DNA of 64,000 bases from Pisaster brevispinus (taxonomy: Eukaryota > Echinodermata > Asteroidea > Forcipulatida > Asteriidae), in NCBI GenBank assembly GCA_023634235.1, contig JAMKCF010000022.1:5200541-5264540 (forward strand), in the 5' to 3' direction. The translations under genes were made by a program, and so were the position numbers. Each line of letters begins with the position of its first letter. Position 1 is the stretch's first letter. Shown here piece after piece: positions 24,927 through 38,198 of this stretch. Below the pieces are notes generated by a model. It was not told the origin of the DNA, did not search any database, and was given only the letters and a program-made list of their open reading frames with translations.

Positions 24927-27094
24927 AAACATGTACGCGTTAGTACTGTACGTCATCTTTAACTGGTACTAGTGATAATTAAGAACAAAAACTTAATAGT
25001 TCAGTGGTAACCAGCTACTGTCTGACTGTAAATTGTAGTCTCGTCGCATGGAATGTTTGATTGTTTGTCAGTTCATTATCAGGTGTCATGTAAAAGCTTA
25101 CAAAATCTCTGAAGCGTGAGATGAGAAGTAAACAATCCATGCTCGTAAAATTCGTCACAAGGAATCTAGGTTTTCTGGGGGATTGTGTGAAAAGGGCTTA
25201 AAACAAAGATTCAATGTGGTTCTTCAGTGAAATATAGTTGCTGAGACCTGACTCCATACATGTATCATGTCATTGCTAACTTCTCATGTGAACGTACAGT
25301 GTATGCATGCATTAAGATTTGTATGTTATGTGTTTTTTACATGGTTCTAGCATGTTTTACTTTGCAACCAGTTTTAGTGTATTGTACACTATATGAAGGA
25401 ATCTGAATTTTAGTTTTTATTACAATTGAAATAAAACCCAATTTGACCTTAATCTTCCAGTCCAAATCAAAAATTGTATTTATACAAAAATATTCCCATG
25501 TCCTTTTTCAGGCCAATAATGGGAAAGTGTACTGAGTTGGAAGGAAGTAAAAAAATAACTTGAAACTGATATTAAAACTACAAAATGTTCTTTTTTTAAC
25601 TTATCTAATCTAAGTGCTCATGCTTTTGATCAAAACTGTTTTACTCTTTATGACTCATGATTTATCATTCAGGATTCAAGATTGATCATACATGATTGAT
25701 GTCACCAGATAGTGCTGTTGTATGATGAACTTGGCAATTAACTGTTTGAGCATGTGTCAAGACCTGTCTTAGGATGTATTAAAAAACAAAAACAACAACA
25801 ACAAAACAAACAGGGCAGGAATTTGGGGCGAAAATACACAAGACTGCAGCCTCAGGGGTTGCAGCTCAAAAACTACTGTCCAGAATTGTTTTACAAGACA
25901 AAATGAAATGAGAAAAAAGAAATTCCCACACTATTTTAAATTAAACGAGCACTAAGAATACATTAATTTATCTCATTTGTATTAAAAGAATTTGTCAATA
26001 ATCTACACTACAGAATTGAAAGATGACTAAAAGTAAAAATAAAAAAACCCACAAGACCACTGAACTTGTCCAGTCATGAGCTTACTGGCCAAATGCTAAA
26101 AACACCTGGCCTCAGGACTGTGGTCTGGTGTTAATTTTGAACTCTCAGACTGAAAAACATTATTTTGTTCAGGAATTGTGATTATTGAAACAACACACTT
26201 GTCCTCCTGACCCGGTCGTACTACACTTTGTTTTACCTGTACAAAGAGAGGGACAGAAGGTACTGGCAATCATGCCTCGAAATATCCCTTTTTCTTTTGG
26301 GCTAAAATTCCGTATCAGACTGCCACTGTCAGGACAGAGGAATATTTCAAAAAAGGAAAACAAAGTTTATGCCACTGTAGCGCTATGTTACAGGGTTATA
26401 GCTGTAAACATACAAGAACATTTTTATAAATTAAGATAACAGAAAGTTTCCATATCTGACTGCCACTTTTGGCAATTTTGTTGCCTTTTTATAGAAATGG
26501 TTCGATCCAACAAAGGGGTCCAACCCACCTGGCCAGCCTCACTGTGACACAGTGTGATGAAGGAGGCCACAATTATAGTGAGCCGAAACTAGTTATTAGG
26601 GCTAGGTTCGAGTGCTGGAACAGAATGATATCTGGATCTGGATCTGAAGTGGAAGTATGCTACTCAACTCCCCTAACAGGGATAAAACGAGTAGGGTGGT
26701 ACAGTCCTTTGTATGCTGTTATTGGTTACTGGCTGTAAAGTTGGGTAACAGTAAATGTAGATTGAAATTGATGCTGGTCTTCTACAATGTCTTTGATGTG
26801 CTGTGGGAGGGCATTCCACTCAGTTTTCTAGACCCAGTAACTGGGACCTGTACTCCTTTTAAAATCTCTTATTACATCTTCAGTCGCACTACACTAGTTT
26901 TTGCAGTACGACCGAAAATGTCAGATGTTTTAAAAAGACCGAAGATATCTAAAAAAGGAGTACAGCACCCTACTGAGTCTAGGCTAGCCCAGGTTGGACT
27001 CCTCCATTGTTGTAACTTTCCGTATTGACTCAGTAGGATGTGAAAACCTGCATGCGCGCCCACAATTTTCATAGCAAGTTCGTCACACTCGTTT

Positions 27095-27226
27095 TAGACT
27101 TAGTGCAAGACCTTGTTTTGATTCGTAATAATTTTCCCCGCTATTGAGATGCTTGGATGATTGATAGAGCCCTCTTGCAGGAAAAATTGTGACCAATCAA
27201 AAAGAGACGGTCTTGCAACGAGACTA
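27095..27226. mobile_element. Small MITE, about 132 bp
   Basis: The ends tagacttagtgcaagacc ... ttttgatt and aatcaaaa ... ggtcttgcaacgagacta are imperfect inverted copies. No coding. Confidence 0.55.
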
Positions 27227-27699
27227 TACTCTCTTGCGCTTCAAGCCCATTGACACCCTGAAGTCGATGGGGTTGCTGCGCATTTTGCACATTTCGCACA
27301 CTTGCTCACACGCCAATCAGTACATGCATGATGTTTAAAACGGAAGCGTGGATCTGCGATTTGTTCTCCAGAATAATGTTTTCCATTGATATTTGTTATA
27401 ATTTTGACCAATCAAAAGTGTTGCTAGTTATGGACATGAAAAATATATGAACAGAATTTAAGCTTCTTAAAACAGGTGAAAATGTATAAAAACATCAGTT
27501 AAAATTGTGTTCGCATTTTCATAGAAAAGGTACCCATCATGCCAGGACGTCATTGAATTTGTAGTGCAACAGACCATGAAAATGAACATGATGAACAGAC
27601 ACCGACTGACTGACGAGGTCAAGGTTGTAGTCCCTATTATTAATCAGCGATGTGAGACATTCACAATGACTGATGAATATCCATCCTCCTGTCCTGATC

Positions 27700-27801
27700 C
27701 TAGTTGCGATGATCGTAACCCTCCGTCGTCTCGACGGTCCGTCGGGAGGCAAGGATGATGGAAGATGGACCATGGACGGAGGATTACGATTATCGCAACT
27801 A
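27700..27801. repeat. Imperfect inverted repeat
   Basis: An arm agttgcgatgatcgtaa ... ccctccgtc is mirrored by gacggaggattacgattatc ... gcaact, about 26 nt each, with two to three mismatches. Confidence 0.55.
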
Positions 27802-28512
27802 TCCCGATCCATTCCGTCAACCTTTCTAGACAGGAGGTTTGGCATATAATTTGACCTAAATTAAGGGAGATAAAGTTGAGGTCAGATTCGACAAATTTGC
27901 CAAGATAACTTTACCTTTTGTTGCTTTGACCGTTTACTTCCTAAAAAGTGCAGAGCCAGCCCAGAGTCCACGCACGGTACAACCACACCAGCCGTTCTGC
28001 TGTCGTAACGTTCTTAAGCGAATAAAAAGACAAAAACCTATCACAACACACATATCCTGATATCCCACCACGAGCACATCGCACTAACCCATGCAGCAGA
28101 CGTCTAGACTTAAGACGGACACCATGCCGCACCTTGTTGGTTTGGATAATTACAATAGTCAGTTCCCCTGAATTATCTTCCACAATTTCTACTTGACCAC
28201 GGCTGACGAACACAGGATTTTATTTAATTTCTCAGCCGACTACTGATTCATGTTCAATCCACTACTGCGCATCCGATATCGTCCGGTTTCACCGAAAGAC
28301 CCCCAAATGTAGACTTTCCTCTAAACAAACATGGTGTCAAAACGAAGAAAACACATTTTAAAAAACACATCAAGTATGCCATGGCACCACAATGTTGTAC
28401 ACAACCCCGTAATGTGAGATAATGTCGCCGAGTCGCCTGATCATGACTCATTTGTTTCTCTGAAGTATTTTTAGTTAAAAGAAACAACTAATTGTTGACA
28501 GGTGTTCTGTTC

Positions 28513-28566
28513 AATAAGTTTTAATAGCTATTTTTTACAATAAGTTTTAATAGCTATTTTTACAAT
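28513..28566. repeat. Two-copy tandem repeat, about 27 bp
   Basis: The phrase caataagttttaatagctat plus a T run occurs twice in a row. Confidence 0.7.
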
Positions 28567-28701
28567 AATTTTGGCTAAAAAAAAACAAAAAACAGGCGAT
28601 GAGTCTTTTAAAGATCCGTAGATAAATTGGAATTTTTAAAAATGATTGAATTTTCTCAATGATAAATAAACAGCTGAGATGAGTATGCAGATATTATCCT
28701 C

Positions 28702-28707
28702 TTTATT
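28702..28707 (-). promoter_or_regulatory. Candidate poly(A) signal of RhoGDI copy B
   Basis: The minus strand reads GAATAAAG here. If used, the 3'UTR is about 2.7 kb. The interval 28690-31440 carries almost no mobile elements, unlike flanking DNA, which fits transcript sequence. Other signals nearer the stop cannot be excluded. Confidence 0.4.
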
Positions 28708-30098
28708 CAACTTTAACGTTTAATTCTCTACCAGAGCCAGCAATTCATAAGCTGTGGCTAACAGATGATCCACCTTTTCAAGGAGAAAAGGCACAGATTT
28801 TAAGACACATCAGAGTTACATAAAGACACTTTTAGTTACATGCAAATAAGAACCAACTACTAAATATCTTCTCGGAGTCAATACAAAATCATATATAGAA
28901 CTATCATATATAGTTCTGAGATGACCCATTGACCCAATACCTTTTCTTTGCGATACTGTAACATGCAAAAAGTCAAAAATTGAAAAAATACAATCCAACA
29001 ATTCTTGCTACACAGTTTGTACAGTACTCTTTTATAATTAAGAACCTTGCTGCAGAGCATTCAAATTAACCTTAAATTATTTGTTCATGACAAATTTCCC
29101 TGACCATTCAATAACTTGTGGTCTCTTCCTAAAAGTTTCAATGTTTTCAATGTTTCCTATGAAGGCAAAGTACCAATAAATCAAAAACTACAGTAAGATA
29201 TTGGTTTTTTTTTAAGAATACATAGGAGAACAAACCCAACATGGATCCACCGATAGTACAAGAATTGATCTCCGTCTTCATTGGCCAAAACATCTTTTGT
29301 ACATGGACCAATTCTATGGCCAGAAATGAGACAATTGCATAAGAAAATTAGGCCAGCAAATATGTGTATAAAAATTATGTAAGATACTCCTACAAAAGAC
29401 TTCCACTGCAATGCATTGTACGTGATTTTTTATAAAATTGGAATGCTTGTAAGTAATCTATAAACACCTGATTAATACTAATTACAGCAATACATGATTG
29501 ACCATTGGATTAGATCTTGACAAACTTATGGTGTTACCCGTTTGTTTGATTTGTTTGTAATAATGGCACAGACTCCAATTCAAAATTATTTAGAGGATTC
29601 CATTTCAAACAAAAACGAAGTAAATCATCTATGATTCAAATCAAAATAATCATGGAACACCTGATGGTTTGATCTCAGGCTGCACATGCCATTTCTCACA
29701 AACATTTTATGTTATCCTGTACAATCTACAGATATGTGATGGATCCTGCATATAAATGAGGATGCTGTTGTGCCTTCATAAAGCACTAATATACATCAAT
29801 ATCAATTTAAATAAGGTAAATCCTAATACAAAAGTTCCCAGGCAAGTATGTCAATTTGTTCAGACAATTAGGAGGCATTGAAGTGTACTCCAAAGTAACA
29901 GCAAAGCATGCAGCTCTGGGCAGTCAGTCACACTTGCTACTGATTTTCTCTATCCATTGCATCTCATGCAAACTCTGTACGGAGTCATCCCTTCCATTTT
30001 ACTAACCTCAATGGTACTCAAGCTTCAATGGTCATTTGGAAAGTTTTGGTCATCACTAGGAAATTATGTTCAACAAAGAAAATTAACTAGAGTGGGAT

Positions 30099-30218
30099 TT
30101 GTGATCTTTGGATTAACGTGCCAGCGCTCTACCAGCTGAGACATCTAGCCCTTATGTAAATGCTAGGGCTAGACGGCCTCGTTGGCAGAGTGCCGGCATG
30201 TTAATCTGGAGGTATACC
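30099..30218. mobile_element. Two tRNA-like SINE heads arranged head to head
   Basis: On the minus strand 30152-30099 begins agggctagatgtctcagc and contains ctggtagagcgctgg. On the plus strand 30165-30218 begins agggctagacggcctcg and contains ttggcagagtgccgg. Both then run into gttaatc. Both resemble the 5' half of a tRNA (A box), and together they make an imperfect palindrome with a 12-nt spacer. Confidence 0.6.
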
Positions 30219-31440
30219 TGTATACTTTGAAATAAAAATTACTCTGAAACATTGTTGAAAATAAAAGGATAACAGTGGGAAAAAATTAATCACATTAATG
30301 TTTTTCATTTTAAGTACAGTCCAGGTACAATTAAATAAGCAGTGATATTTAATGTTGCATAATGTGCATTAAATTAATCCAGTAAGGACCAATCATGTGA
30401 TTCTGTAATACAAGTTATTTGAACTTTCAGCTACATGTACATCTATGGCATTCTGTCACATCAGTAACTTTGGCTATGACTGTTAATTGCAACAACGTTT
30501 AGCAACTCAGCAATGACAGTGATTTATTCATAAAAGATACCAAAGCCATTCACTCTGAAAAAAAAGTATTATACGAGAATGAGCAATAACTAAAAAGACC
30601 TTGTGACCATGTACAGTGATCACCAAAATGTTGCTGAAATATTGTTCATAACTGATGAACTGCACAAGGTCTAAGCTTTCAAGTTGCAGCAGATGGTGAT
30701 CTTGCTTTTACAAATTGAGTTTCTGTATGAAGGCATTTTATCATAAAAACATATACCACTAGTGTTCAGATAACTGTAAAATAAACATCTAATACTAAAA
30801 TATAAACAACTTGCATGGAAAATATCAGTAAGTGTGATAACTCTTATATCACTAACCAGAAAGTAACTATCATGCAACAGAATGTAAAATCCATACCCAT
30901 TTTACTGACAATTTTGGTAGTAAACTGCTACAACTACTTTTGTTTTCAAAACCCTTAATTATTCCTGCTTTTATTGCTCTTTCAGTAAACCAAAGGCACA
31001 ATTACAATAGAAAAAGAATTGAAAACAGCAGATTATTTTGTTTGATACGCAGTGTTGAGAATTCAGAATTTGTTACGCATTTATAATAGATATTGGGGAT
31101 AAAAGCTGCTTCCAAAGCCCCTATGTCACGAGACCCACACCGTTACACAAATAAGTATGCTGCTATTGTCTAATTCATACAACTACTACTAAAAAGGTAC
31201 CCCATGGAAACATTTGTGAAAAGATGTCATTCTGTTAGGTAAGGCGGAAGACTTGGCCAACAGAAATGATTTATACCAGACTTACTGCAAAATTGTAGGT
31301 TACCAGTTGTTTTGGCTTTCATAAAAAGAGAAGAGCTCAGATCTCAGCCACCCATTATTTCAACCACTATTCTGATCATAGAAATATGTCTTCATGATCA
31401 AGATTACAGTTAATACACTCCACATTGAGCAAATCTGAAA

Positions 31441-34400
31441 TCATTCCCAATCTTTTTTCAATTGAAAACTCCATTCCCACTCCAAAATGGAATTTTTATC
31501 ATCATCACTGAATTTGCTTTTGACCACGTAGGTACCTCGATGTAACAAACCAGCAGGGGCTTCCTCGCTTGGTGTTTTGTAGACGTGTGCTTCAGTTTTG
31601 GGTCCATAGCTCCCAACCATCAACTTGTTTTTGTCAACTGAAAACAAACAAATAATCATGTTTACTTCTCAGCGCGTTCACTTTCTAAGACCAAAACAAC
31701 CCTGGATCTAGATTTCGTTGTCAAATATTCAATAACGAAAAGATTGTTTTTACATAATCTAACCAAAGGGAATGTAACAATGTGTATTCCAATTGATCAT
31801 CAAAGGTCTTTCTCTTACCTTTTATTCCTTTTCTATAAACTTCCTGCATGTATCTAAGCCCTGAAACAATCTCACGCTGAACCTGAATAAAACCATACAA
31901 AGGGCAATCAATTAAACATTTAAAGAATCATAATCATTTTTTATTATCTGATATTTATATTTCAAATGTGCTCTTGACTTATTTAATATTGTGTTTGTAT
32001 GTAAAGATATGCAATATTTTCAAATGAGGTACATGTACAAAATGTAGAAATTCTCCATGATGCATTGTAAACTGCAATGAATTCCTTATTAAAAATGTAG
32101 CAATGATAGGACCACACCTACTCTATGACCAACCCAACAGATAGTAAAAATGAGCACTGGTTTTGTGAGAATTACTGCCCCCTAAAAATTGAAGAGCCTC
32201 TGTTACATTAACCCCAGATTTAGTCAACAGCCAATCTTCACCCCCCCCCAAGCGAGGAACAGCGTAGTGAATTGATGTGGTTATGGGTTTCCTCATGGAC
32301 AGCCAGTCATCTACTTGTTGACTGTTAGTGAGTCAAGTGAACACTATCAATTCACTAAAGTGATTGTTCTAACCCCCCCCCCCCTTTTTTTTTAGCTATG
32401 TAGATTTTCCTTATAAGTTAATTATGTTAGTCACATAGATCAGCTACATATCATTCTTGGTCAGTTAAGCTTTATTGAAAGGAGATACTCCTATTCTTAA
32501 ACATTTCCAAATCTTTCAATTCTTTGCATTGTATTGAACTGCATAGGTTTTTGACAAAGCTACCCTAAAAAGTTCCATGGAGTGATGTTTTTCTCAAAGG
32601 ATTATTCTGTTTTCCTATTGATATTTAGAAAATTAGTTTGGTTATATAAAACCTCATAGATTATCATAGAACTTATTCTAAGTTTATATTCAATATTTCC
32701 ATTGATTTGTAATTTGGTGAGGAAAAGTCATGATAGTTTGGAAGTTTCAGCATTCTCTCTCAATTGCTTATTAGTTTACACATGGATATAGCCAGGCATA
32801 GAACGGTCAGTTCTCATGGCCTGAGACAAGGCCCTACTCCCTTGTATGAAATAAACTTAAGCCCTGAGGCTATGGTCAATGGTAGAGGGTAGATTGGATT
32901 CTGTCCCAGTTTAAGCATCACCACTAGGTCTTGCCAAGATCCCCCAAGAAAGAGGGTTTTAAGAATGTATTTCTTTATTCTTTTGGTATTGAGTTAGTTG
33001 GAAAAGGGCTGTGATTTACTATAGTTCAGGAGTAAAGGGTCATGGATTTAATGACAGTAGAGGCACAGTTAGGATTAATGGCCTTCCTCTATGCCTTGAC
33101 CTAGTTTTTACTGTTTACCCGAGTACAACTTTGTATCATATACTGGATGACTGTTAATGAGTAATAAACATTCAGTTCACTAAAGTGGTTGTTCTCATAC
33201 ATCTTTTCAGATGTATGAATAACATTGTAACACAACAAGTGATAAGTGTAACATTAATACACAGCTATTATCAACTCACCCTGAATTCAATGTGTATTTT
33301 GTACGAAGTTCCTTCTTTCAAAACAAAGGGTTTGTTTTTCAAGGTAGCCAAATCACCTGAATGTTAAAGAGAAAAGATCAAATCAACTATTTCTAGCAAA
33401 AACAAGTTGCAGCCAAATCTCTGCATGTAAGCGATTTGAGAGTAATGGTTCTTTCCGCTCGCTCTAGGAATCGAATGGATGAGGTCCTCTGGTGACCAGG
33501 CGTAATTTTTTAGGGAGACCCCCACCTGCCTCAAACTGAGGACGGCCCAAGAAAAGGTTGGCTAAACAAGGCATGCCCTTCTTCCCAATGCTGGTATCCC
33601 ATTGTCAGCAGGTCTCCAAGCTTTGGAAAAAAGTTACAGATTTTATCAAACAAATCAAAACTTGATCATAATTGGGGGAGTTGGGAAATGTTTGAAAAAT
33701 GAAGGCCCAATTCAAGCCACTTGGTCCATTTTTGTGCTTATTTTTGTGTGTGCACCATTTAAATTTTTTTGGGGTGGACTGTTTCTACTTCTTTTCTGAT
33801 TCTGCAGAAAAAGAAAAGTCAGAAATGTGCAGCATTTTAGCGGTTTCTGTCATTAGAGGGTAATTATTAATGGGAACAACAGTGCAAGGACCCGGTCATC
33901 ACTGCGTGATAATAACCTTGGTTGATGGTTGGCCAATGTTAACAGCTTGGTCCAAAACAGCAGCAAGTCACCAACCTGGGCATTACCACGCAGTGAAGAC
34001 CAAGTCTCGCACTATTATTCCCTAAACAAAGTAGTGCATTACATACATCAGATACCTGGTTACCTGGAGGAAATTTGTTTGCACACGACGTATCGTACAA
34101 ACACAACAATACTGCTGATACAACTTTCTTGCAGTGAAAATCAATTTAAGGACTTCAATTTGCCATTTGTGATAAAAAATAACGGATGCCAAGGTGTGGT
34201 CTCAGCAGCTAACATGGAATGCTGACTTTAAACAATAACAAGTTTTTATTGGAACATGTAAACAAAACGAAAACAGTTCAACATGCAGTACAATTGTGAG
34301 ATACCAATTTATCATCGCCCATGAAACGCTCAAAAAATTGTCTGGATTAGTGTCTTCTTTGAAGATGTGATGAAGTGTGAACTATGCAAGTGATCAAAAC

Positions 34401-37400
34401 CTGCCATTGTCCCATGTGTAAGCTTAACATCCTAGCGGCAATGTTGTGATGCTCTTTGATTCAGTAGTTGGTATTGCCAACATTTAATTTGCAACTCTAT
34501 TGATTGTTTATCAAGCTATAGAATAAAGACTCTAAGGTATTTTGTTTGATGGGGATTTTACTATTCTTGCAGAACACAAAAAAGAATGAAACTCGTAACA
34601 AGACCACAAAATAACCTCAGATCACACGTGTTCTTGCTACAACCGCGCTTGATCTTCTGTATTTGGATACATTGAAACATGGGCGGGGCAGTTGCCTCTC
34701 ATAAATGTGGCCGGTCGCCCTGATTCAACTCTTGGCTAAGGCCATATGCAAGTAGAGTTGTGCGTTAGTTCTCTCATATACCAACAATGTGGCCGGCCGC
34801 CCTGATTCAACTCTTGGCTAAGGCCATATGCAAGTAGAGTTGTGCGTTAGTTCTCTCATATACCAACAATATGGCTGGCCACTCTGATTCAACTCTTGGC
34901 TAAGGCCATATATATGCAAGTAGAGTTGTGCGTTAGTTCTCTAATATACCAACAATTTTTTTCTCCAGGCCCTCTAGTTTTCATCCCCTCCAGAAAAAAA
35001 ACCACTTTGATCTGTGGCTGTGCTCTATGGTCATATATGGGTCAATGAGGTTGGCTTCCAAAAAGCACTCTTCAGCATGAACACACACAAATTATCAACC
35101 TCAGAGTTTGTAACTTCTGAGATCATCTTTTGAGAGTTGACTGTAAATGTATTATGGCTGACCAAATTGAATGAAGAAGCAGAAAAACAAATTGTTACCT
35201 AAATTTGCACCAACAAAGTACATGTAATTAATTTAATGTGTCAGTGTACAAAACCTAGAGTTTCACAACTGCCACAATGGCCATTGCCACGATGGCCATT
35301 GCCACCATTGCCGTTCAAGTGGCCATGATGCCTCCTGCAAGTAAGCAAGTAATCCTGTTGATAAGTCCCAGGTATTGGAACCAGGAGAGCAGTGTAAACA
35401 TGTTAACGACATCTATGTATACCATTCATTGCCATAGCACTTCCTGCTCCAAAACGTCATCACTTACCAAAAAGATTACCAGTCACTTTGCTGTGCGCTT
35501 GTCCCCCATAAAACATGGAAATCATATGTTATAGATCAATTAAGTTTTTTTCCTGCAAAGTTTTACCTGTTAGGTCAAGACATATGCCCTCACGTCCCTC
35601 TGGAGCAAACACCAAAGCCTTTACAATGACATTGTTACCCCCTTCATCTGCAATGTGAGAAAACAAAACAAATTTTGGTTTTAAAACAAAACATTCCAAA
35701 GTCATTAAGTACAGGCACACGTATGTTTGTTTTTCATGTTGGCAAACCCATCATTTATCATGAACAATTTTCCTAACTTATGGTGTTCTATATCTGCCAT
35801 CTAGCATCTCGCATAATCAAATCTCGTGTCAAGTTTTTCAGTCTTGCATCTTGCATCTCACGTTAATGTTACAGGTAATTTGATACCCTGTGTTGGTTTA
35901 GATTGATGGCAGGGCCATTATGCTACCACCACCTCCTGTCCTTTTATTGTTTATAATGAAATCATACATGTAGCCGTGTGCAAGTAAGTCATGGGATAAG
36001 ACCATAGGGTGACATGAAAAATATTTTGACAGTATTTGATAAATGCATCATAAAGAGTTTTTTTAAAGACAAGCAAAGAAAAACAATAGGACTAAAGCGC
36101 ACTTGAAATTTAAAAAAAAGCTAAGTTTTATCATTTACAAATCTTCTCCCTGTGTCAAATAAGAAACAAGTATTGAAAGGCAAGCTTGGAAAAAACTTTT
36201 CAGGCATGTACAGTTCTTTATAGTAGGGGGTGGGTTTTGGAAAAAGTGAGACAGAAACGTGAAGGAGCATAGAATGGAAACGGTAGGCCCCCCTATAGAT
36301 TGGATAAACAAGTTTTTTAAAGGGGGTGGCAGAAAAAAGGGGGAGAGAGGTGCTGCATGGTGGAGAACAAAAGATTTTTAACAAGAGTCATCAGGGAATC
36401 GATGGTCAGGGAACCATATAGCATTGTAAACAAACACGGGGTATCAAATTACCTGTTGCCATTTAATGTGAGATGCAAGATGCGAGATTAAAAACATAAC
36501 GCGAAATTTCTTAACGCAAGATTTGAGATGGCAGAAATAGAACACCATATTAACTTGATGACTGCCATCTGTTTGGTTCCCAAAATGTTCAACATTTCCA
36601 CTGTCGTACAAGGTGTACGATGGGGGCAGGGGGTCGAGAAAAATCTATAGTCCGTCAACCTTGAGCACATCCGGTTTAAATTATACGCATAGGTACAGTG
36701 ACCTAAAAACGAGCGAGTGAAGTAACTACTGTGAACTTTGATACTGCTCTACTATGAACCATGAATCCATGAATACTCTACCCACAGCTTATTCATGGAT
36801 GCCACACCTGCCATGCTTTACCGTTCACTCTAAAAGTACTTGTGTTTGCACACAGGGATTTTGCCGCAAGGTTGTCACTGCCAAAAATCATTACCTTGCA
36901 ATCTGACCACCCTAAATGATCCTGCAAACATTTCAATCAGACTTTAAAAAAAACACCACGTCCTTGACTCGGCAATCCTTAAATCACAAAAACAAAATAT
37001 GAATCAAAGTTTAATCATTTCACACCTTTGTCATTATTACATGGACATAGTGATAAGTTTGTACAGGAAGATGCAATCGACTGTATCATAAATATTTCAT
37101 TTTAGATTAGATTGGAAAATCAAGAGTTTTTTCCCAATGTTTTTTTTCCAACATTCATTTAAAAGTGAGGGCATATACTATGAAATCAACATAAGGGAAT
37201 GTCCGAGTGTGTTTCTCTGACTGCAAAAATCAGGATATTGTTGGAATCGGTTTGACTAATTTGATAAAGTGTGACAGACCAGTAAAAAATCTGGTAGACT
37301 ACATGTAGTTAAAAATCAAGCTAAATGGTCCAGATGGCTAAGGGGAAAAAAGGTCAAGGTATTATACAAGATTGCTAGAGATGACAATAGTTGCAGACAA

Positions 37401-38089
37401 TCATGTTTTGTGTGATCGAGCCATGAATTAAAAAACCTGTGAAACCTAGGGCTTAATCCGTTGTGTGAGTCAGGAAAAAATAGTGCACAAATTCAGAATG
37501 TAAACACATTGTCCTTAATTTTGGTTGTAACAACCGAAATCAGCGGTTATGTTTTGTTAAGTTTTCTTGAATGTGACTTCATTTTAAAAGGAAATATTTC
37601 ACAGAGAAGATGGTTTTGGTAAGAAGTTCATCATCAGTAAGCTTTCAGACTAAAATTAAACAATGTAATTCTTACCTATCATGTGTAATACCTTTTAGGG
37701 AAACCCTGTAAGATAATGTACACTAGACATCTTATCCTCTTTACCAAGTACATCAAAAAAATTGGGATCTTTTCAGTTCAAATTTTCATACCATCATCTG
37801 ACTAAAGGAGAAAGATTAACTCCAACAATGCCTTTAACTTTTTGTTAGTGGGTTTGTCACAGTTATAAGTGTACATTCATTGAAACAAGTAAACATAGTT
37901 TATACCTAAAACTTTGTCTGCACCAGCAAGCAAACTTTCCTTATATTTAACCAAGCTTTCATCATCTGCATCCAGTTGTTGTATTTCTTCTAGCGTTTTT
38001 TGTTTTGGTGCTTTGTATCCTGGGGTCAATTCTTCCTCCCCTTCCACATCCACTCCCACTGCAACAGGTTGTTCAGGTTCATCTGCCAT
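31441..38089 (-). CDS. RhoGDI: Rho GDP-dissociation inhibitor, copy B (5 coding exons)
   Basis: Coding exons, in order of translation, are 37906-38089, 35567-35647, 33280-33356, 31819-31882 and 31441-31637. All are GT-AG and join to a 200-aa frame. It extracts prenylated Rho-family GTPases from membranes and holds them GDP-bound in the cytosol. Landmarks are the N-terminal arm with PGYKAPKQKTLEEIQQLDAD and DESLVKYKESLL, an acidic segment before it, DLTGDL, the family signature VQREIVSGLRYMQEVYRKGI (residues 115-134), MVGSYGPKTEAHVY, the loop EEAPAGLLHRGTYVVKSKFS, and a C-terminus ending WEWSFQLKKDWE. It is closer to the vertebrate family than copy A and is likely the canonical gene. Exon 1 starts 5 nt before the ATG, at an acceptor (ttttttggttag), so an untranslated leader exon lies upstream. 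Exon lengths and phases match copy A closely: 184 against 184, 81 against 78, 77 against 77, 64 against 70 and 197 against 197. Confidence 0.95.
34709..34956. repeat. 82-bp tandem repeat, three copies
   Basis: Copies start at 34709, 34791 and 34873 (ggccggccgccctgattcaa type). The third copy has a short at-repeat insertion and a few substitutions. It lies in RhoGDI-B intron 2. Confidence 0.9.
35780..36549. mobile_element. Foldback element with terminal inverted repeats of about 115 bp
   Basis: The left arm, 35780-35900 (atggtgttctatatctgcc ... tttgataccctgtg), is mirrored by 36425-36549 (cacggggtatcaaa ... ggcagaaatagaacaccat), with moderate divergence and small indels. The interior has no transposase. 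It lies in RhoGDI-B intron 1. Confidence 0.75.
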
Positions 38090-38198
38090 GGGTGCTAACC
38101 AAAAAAAGTCAATTTTACTAACAAGTTAGTATGACAAATACACTGTAGTAATAGCCCTGACCAATATCTTACTTCAATACATTCTTAAAAAGTATGTA

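Larger units (their letters stand above)
24927..28690. other. Intergenic stretch between RhoGDI copies
   Basis: No gene is supported. Short frames near 26185-27028 have no recognisable domain or splice context. It includes the small inverted-repeat elements listed separately. Confidence 0.45.
28690..31440 (-). other. Probable long 3'UTR of RhoGDI copy B
   Basis: AT-rich, frame-poor sequence directly after the copy B stop codon, ending near an AATAAA. The one repeat in it is the SINE-head palindrome at 30099-30218. Assignment is inference. Confidence 0.4.

Noticed and set aside
25830..25920. Similarity to 16427-16510 (caagac-tgcag, gtagctcagaa)
   Set aside because: Too short and interrupted to define a repeat family by eye; alignment would be needed.
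26185..27028. Overlapping plus-strand frames of 84-123 aa
   Set aside because: No recognisable domain, no splice-site pattern, and overlapping frames on both strands at chance level.
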